A stretch of DNA of 35,416 bases, taken from contig DATKPC010000074.1 in assembly GCA_035524275.1 (NCBI GenBank), forward strand, positions 1 through 35,416, given 5' to 3'. The DNA comes from DATKPC01 sp035524275. Lineage in GTDB: Bacteria > Pseudomonadota > Gammaproteobacteria > Burkholderiales > Burkholderiaceae_F. The notes below the pieces were generated by a model. That model was given only the letters and a program-made list of their open reading frames with translations. It did no database searches and was not told where the DNA came from. How positions within the stretch are numbered: position 1 is the first letter of the stretch; every line of letters starts with the position of its first letter. A program made the translations under genes and the position numbers. This document shows, one piece after another, positions 32,403-35,416 of the stretch.

Positions 32403-33395
32403 ATGAACGTGTGCATTGTCGGCGCCGGCGCGATCGGCGGCTTCCTCGGGACCCGGCTCGCGGCGCGCACCGGTGCCGCGGTCAGCGCGCTGGCGCGCGG
32501 CGCAACCCTGGCCGCGTTGCAGCAGCACGGGTGGCGGATGCAAGAGCGCGGCTCGCTGCTGCGCGGGCCGGTTCGCGCCGCCGCTGCCGACGCGCGGCAA
32601 CTGGGGGTGCAGGACATCGTCGTCGTCGCCGTGAAGGGGCCGGCGCTGCGCGAGGTCGCGGCGTTGATCGGCCCGCTGCTCGGCGACGAAACGATCGTCC
32701 TCCCGGCGATGAACGGCGTTCCCTGGTGGTTCGGCTATGGCGTCGAGGCGCTCGGCGGCGGCGCGCTGCAAAGCGTCGACCCGGGTGGCGCCATCGCCGC
32801 CGCGATACCGCAGCGACGCGTGATCGGCTGCGTCGTACACGCCAGCAGCGAGATGGCCGGCCCGGGGATCGTCGCGCACCGCGTCGGCCAGGGCCTGATC
32901 GTCGGCGAGCCGGACGGGACCGAATCGAAGCGCCTTCGCGCCGTCGCGTTGCTGCTGTCCGAGGCCGGATTCGACGTCACGACATCGACCGGCATCCGGC
33001 GCGACATCTGGTACAAGTTGTGGGGAAACCTGACGATGAATCCGATCTCCGCCATCACCGGGGCCACGATCGATCGCGTGCTGGACGACCCGCAGTTGCT
33101 GGAGTTCTGCACCGCCGCGATGGGCGAAGCGGCCGCGATCGGCGCCCGGATCGGCTGCGAAGTGGGCGAAAGCCCGGAGGATCGCCACCGGGTCACGCGC
33201 AAGCTGGGCGCCTTCAAGACGTCGATGCTGCAGGATGTCGAGGCCGGGCGCCCGATCGAGCTCGACGCCATCGTGACGTCGGTGCACGAAATCGGGCGTC
33301 GCGTGGGTGTGCCCACGCCGAACATCGACATCCTGCTCGGCCTGGCGCGGCTCTTCGGCCGCGTCCGCGGGCTGTATCCGGCCGCGGCGGCCTGA
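32403..33395 (+). CDS. panE: 2-dehydropantoate 2-reductase family protein (PanE/ApbA)
   Basis: This 330-aa NADP-dependent reductase belongs to the ketopantoate reductase family, which makes pantoate for coenzyme A. The N-terminal Rossmann motif is CIVGAGAIGGFLGTRLA. Next come DIVVVAVKGPAL, with the family Lys (K in VKG), and AMNGVPWWF. The C-terminal helical domain contains DIWYKLWGNLTMNPISAITG, with the substrate-binding Lys and Asn, and FKTSMLQDVEAGRPIELDAI. Start ATG 32403. nudC begins 4 bp after the stop, so the two form an operon. PanE paralogues with other 2-oxo acid substrates are common, so the gene symbol is tentative. Confidence 0.88.
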   Translation: MNVCIVGAGAIGGFLGTRLAARTGAAVSALARGATLAALQQHGWRMQERGSLLRGPVRAAAADARQLGVQDIVVVAVKGPALREVAALIGPLLGDETIVLPAMNGVPWWFGYGVEALGGGALQSVDPGGAIAAAIPQRRVIGCVVHASSEMAGPGIVAHRVGQGLIVGEPDGTESKRLRAVALLLSEAGFDVTTSTGIRRDIWYKLWGNLTMNPISAITGATIDRVLDDPQLLEFCTAAMGEAAAIGARIGCEVGESPEDRHRVTRKLGAFKTSMLQDVEAGRPIELDAIVTSVHEIGRRVGVPTPNIDILLGLARLFGRVRGLYPAAAA

Positions 33396-33399
33396 CGCG

Positions 33400-34221
33400 A
33401 TGCTGTCGACCCCGCACGACTTCATCGCGCTCGCCGAAGTGCGCGCCGATCCGCAGCGGCTGACGTTCATCTTCCGCCGCGACGAACTGCTCGTTCGCGA
33501 CATCGACCTGGCGCTGCCGCCGCAGTCGCTGTGCAACGCGCTCGGCATCGCAGCGCGCCGCTGCTATCCGGTCGGGCTGCTCGACGGGCGCTATTGCGAG
33601 ACGACCTGGGTCGGCCCGCACGCGGAACCGCCCGCCGGGTACGGCTTCATGACGCTGCGGCGGATGTTTGGCGCCACGGACGACCGGTTCCTGGCGGTCG
33701 CCGGCCGCGCCTACCAGGTGGCGGAGTGGGCCCGCACGCACCAGTACTGCGGCGCGTGCGCGACACCCATGGCGATGGTCGACGGCGAGCGTTGCCTGAA
33801 GTGCCCGACGTGCGGACACGCCGCCTATCCGCGAATTTCCCCGGCGATGATGGTCCTCGTTCGCCGCGGCGACGAAATCCTGCTGGCGCGCCACAGCCGC
33901 CTTCCGACAAGCCGATTCACCGCGCTCGCCGGATTCCTCGAGGCCGGCGAATCGATCGAGGAAGCGGTGCACCGCGAGGTCTTCGAGGAGGTCGGGCTCG
34001 TCGTCTCGGACCTCAAGTATTTCGGCAGCCAGTCGTGGCCGTTCCCGCATTCGCTGATGATCGCGTTCACGGCGGAATATGCGGGCGGCGAGATCGCCGT
34101 GGACCGCAACGAGATCAGCGAAGCGCGCTGGTTCGGGCCGAACGACGAGATCCCGCCGTTCCCGACGACCTTGTCGATTGCCGGCGAACTGATCGGCGCC
34201 CACCTGCCTCGGCGGCGCTAG
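33400..34221 (+). CDS. nudC: NAD(+) diphosphatase / NAD-capped RNA decapping enzyme NudC
   Basis: NudC is a 273-aa Nudix hydrolase that cleaves NADH, NAD and NAD-capped RNA 5' ends. The zinc ribbon is YCGACATPM and later CLKCPTCGHAAYPRISPAMM. The Nudix box GFLEAGESIEEAVHREVFEEVGL matches G-x5-E-x7-REV-EE-x-G-L exactly, and the SQSWPFPHSLM motif that separates NudC from other Nudix enzymes is intact. The start at ATG 33400 is 4 bp after the panE stop; the preceding in-frame extension is a shadow. The TAG stop at 34219-34221 touches the outer end of the palindromic element that follows. Confidence 0.94.
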   Translation: MLSTPHDFIALAEVRADPQRLTFIFRRDELLVRDIDLALPPQSLCNALGIAARRCYPVGLLDGRYCETTWVGPHAEPPAGYGFMTLRRMFGATDDRFLAVAGRAYQVAEWARTHQYCGACATPMAMVDGERCLKCPTCGHAAYPRISPAMMVLVRRGDEILLARHSRLPTSRFTALAGFLEAGESIEEAVHREVFEEVGLVVSDLKYFGSQSWPFPHSLMIAFTAEYAGGEIAVDRNEISEARWFGPNDEIPPFPTTLSIAGELIGAHLPRRR

Positions 34222-34343
34222 CAGGCTGATGAAAAGCGTCGCGGGCTGGGCCGGTTTTCGTCCGAGGAGCGGACCTGTACGTGACGTACAGCGAGCGCCG
34301 CGGGACGAAAGACGGGACGCGCAGTAGCTATACAACAGCCTGC
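34221..34343. repeat. 123-bp symmetric nested palindrome (REP/MITE-like)
   Basis: Three pairs of inverted segments share one centre near 34283. The ends are GCAGGCTGATG (34221-34231) and CAACAGCCTGC (34333-34343), matching at 10 of 11 positions. TTTCGTCC (34256-34263) mirrors GGACGAAA (34303-34310). The core CTGTACGTGACGTACAG (34275-34291) is a perfect palindrome around one base. The RNA or single strand would form a long cruciform-like hairpin. It encodes nothing evident. This looks like a dispersed repeat; I have a memory of similar elements in other betaproteobacteria, not verified. Confidence 0.7.
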
Positions 34344-34375
34344 GAGAAGCAGCTATACAACAGCCTGCGAGAAGC
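34326..34375 (+). repeat. Perfect 25-bp tandem duplication
   Basis: Bases 34326-34350 and 34351-34375 are identical, each beginning AGCTATACAACAGCCTGCGA. The first copy contains the right end of the nested palindrome, so that end has been duplicated. CCTGC-GAGAA-GCAGG in each copy can form a small hairpin. It lies just upstream of the GTG at 34396. Confidence 0.9.
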
Positions 34376-34395
34376 AGGGCCTGGGAGGTCCCGGC

Positions 34396-35214
34396 GTGTT
34401 CGAGTCTGTCGGTCGAGCGGTGGCAAAGTACCTGGCGACGCCGATCGCGAAGCCGGGCGGCAACAGCGCCGACGCGCGCCTCGTGGCCGAGCTCCTGCAG
34501 CCCGGCGACGTGCTGCTGGTCGAAGGCAATACGCGGATGAGTTCCGCGATCAAGTACCTGACGCAGTCGATGTGGTCTCACTCCGCGCTGTTCGTCGGCC
34601 GGCGCCACGAGCTGCCATCGGTCGATGACGAGCCGGCGTCGCTCGTCGAGGCCGACGTGCTGGGCGGCGTGCGCGCGGTTCCGCTGTCCCGCTATGCGCC
34701 GTTCCGCGTCAGGATCTGTCGACCGGTGAATCTCACGGCGGAGGACCGCGAGCGCCTGATCCGCTTCGTCATTTCGCGGATCGGGCATCGCTACGACCTG
34801 AAGAACGTCTTCGACCTTGCCCGCTACCTGTTCCCGATGCCGCTGCCGGCGCGCTTGCGCCGGCGGATGATGGCCTTCGGCAGCGGCGATCCGACGCGCG
34901 CCATCTGCTCGACGCTGATCGCGCAGGCATTCGGCGCGGTCCGCTATCCGATCCTGCCGATCATCACGCGCAAGCACGATGGCAACCCGGCGCGCGAGGA
35001 CCAGGTCCGCGAGCTCTGGCGCATCCGCCATCACAGCCTGTACGCGCCGCGCGACTTCGACATCTCGCCGTTCTTCGAGGTCGTGAAGCCGCGCATCGCA
35101 AACGCCTTCGACTACCGCCACGCGCCCTGGAGCGAGGGAAACACCGTCATCATGGGGGATTCGCCGGCGACCGACATCATGACGGTCATCGGAAACCACG
35201 ACACGCGAGGTTGA
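34396..35214 (+). CDS. YiiX/YebB-like NlpC/P60 (permuted papain) family protein
   Basis: This is a 272-aa protein of the permuted NlpC/P60 type (Peptidase_C92/YiiX-like). Catalytic residues appear in permuted order: His in MWSHSALFVGRR, an acidic residue in SLVEADVLGGVRAV, and Cys in RAICSTLIAQAFGAV. Such proteins are thought to be amidases or acyl hydrolases acting on cell wall or lipids. There is no signal peptide; the N-terminus (MFESVGRAVAKYLATPIA) may be amphipathic. The start is a GTG at 34396 with GGGAGG upstream. The 25-bp tandem repeat ends 20 bp before the start, so the repeat has replaced the usual promoter region. It stands alone. Confidence 0.78.
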   Translation: MFESVGRAVAKYLATPIAKPGGNSADARLVAELLQPGDVLLVEGNTRMSSAIKYLTQSMWSHSALFVGRRHELPSVDDEPASLVEADVLGGVRAVPLSRYAPFRVRICRPVNLTAEDRERLIRFVISRIGHRYDLKNVFDLARYLFPMPLPARLRRRMMAFGSGDPTRAICSTLIAQAFGAVRYPILPIITRKHDGNPAREDQVRELWRIRHHSLYAPRDFDISPFFEVVKPRIANAFDYRHAPWSEGNTVIMGDSPATDIMTVIGNHDTRG

Positions 35215-35313
35215 GGCGCGCGCCGCCCCGCGGCTGGTCCACGCGCGCAAGGCGTGGGGTCGAAGGTGACAGTGGCCACCCTCTCCATGAACCATAGCTG
35301 ATTTGTGGGTGGA

Positions 35314-35416
35314 TTAAGCGGGGACGAGGCGATAGCCGAGGTCGATGGCGAGGCGCTGGGCGGCGCGTTGCTTGGACTCGAGGATTTTTAGTTCGTAATG
35401 GCGAACGCCGGTTTCG
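35314..35416 (-). CDS. C-terminal end of a possible transposase (runs off right edge)
   Basis: On the minus strand, 33 codons entering from the right edge read ETGVRHYELKILESKQRAAQ and then RLAIDLGYRLVPA before a TAA at 35314-35316. Codon use is normal for a gene, and the final LGYRLVPA gives a clean protein end. The style reminds me of transposase C-termini, and just downstream is GGTGACAGTGGCCACC (35267-35282), similar to the GTGGCCACT-type repeats seen at IS21-like ends. Neither point is firm. The family cannot be named from 33 residues. Confidence 0.35.
   Translation of the reverse strand, partial: ETGVRHYELKILESKQRAAQRLAIDLGYRLVPA

Noticed and set aside
34281..34628. Plus-strand 115-codon open frame across the palindrome
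   Set aside because: It runs through the repeat element and out of frame into the YiiX-like gene; no coding character.
1..35416. CRISPR array or tRNA/rRNA genes
   Set aside because: No regularly spaced repeats beyond the two-copy 25-bp and 10-bp repeats, and no tRNA cloverleaf or rRNA-like stretch was recognised by eye.

Overview
The window is high-GC bacterial DNA (about two thirds G+C by eye). Gene content points to a betaproteobacterium: ccoI-ccoS-ccoNOQP-fixH for cbb3 oxidase, a neighbouring fnr/hemN pair, a Burkholderia-type OmpR/EnvZ pair, DUF1223, DUF2783 and UgpQ-like proteins. Genus cannot be fixed from the sequence alone. Nearly all of it reads as chromosomal backbone with tight operons (many ATGA and GTGA overlaps). 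The two ends look accessory.

Layout. (a) 1-1905: end of a P-loop-ATPase-like protein followed 8 bp later by a 392-aa protein with a C-terminal HEPN-type R-x4-H motif. G+C is visibly lower than elsewhere, and the pair resembles a defence-island module. (b) 1906-2499: no intact gene, but a decayed IS3-family OrfB relic on the minus strand. (c) 2500-5585: orphan LivK-type binding protein, FAD aromatic hydroxylase and DUF2783. (d) 5582-7659 (minus): OmpR-family regulator and EnvZ-like kinase, divergent from a lipoprotein gene at 7916; the gap holds a 10-bp tandem repeat and a 14-bp palindrome. (e) 8959-12645: small zinc-ribbon protein coupled to a GT2 glycosyltransferase, DUF1223 protein, and a convergent gamma-glutamyltransferase. 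(f) 12797-16568: a compact acyl-chemistry operon of a Cys-nucleophile alpha/beta hydrolase, stand-alone ACP, ketosynthase, DUF4442 hotdog protein and UgpQ. I do not recognise this combination as a named pathway; it is the best candidate here for an undescribed system. (g) 16772-24250: cbb3 oxidase assembly and structural genes (ccoI, ccoS, ccoN, ccoO, ccoQ, ccoP, fixH) plus a 2-TM four-cysteine protein; ccoG is missing. (h) 24247-29198: chemoreceptor with a C-terminal Cache-like domain, fnr, hemN, and a TauE/SafE-type membrane protein. (i) 29282-34221: alaS, a small hypothetical gene, panE-like gene, nudC. (j) 34221-34375: a symmetric 123-bp nested palindrome followed by a 25-bp tandem duplication. 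(k) 34396-35214: YiiX-like NlpC/P60 protein, then the C-terminus of a possible transposase running off the right edge.

How it fits together. Three sites of the form TTGAC-N4-GTCAA lie upstream of ccoI, upstream of ccoN and between fnr and hemN. Each sits at class I (-61.5) or class II (-41.5) FNR spacing from a plausible -10 element. Since fnr is in the same window, regions g and h read as a self-contained low-oxygen regulon: FNR senses oxygen, CcoI/CcoS/FixH build the high-affinity oxidase, and HemN supplies haem without oxygen. All functional calls rest on motifs and recalled family features; no database search was run.
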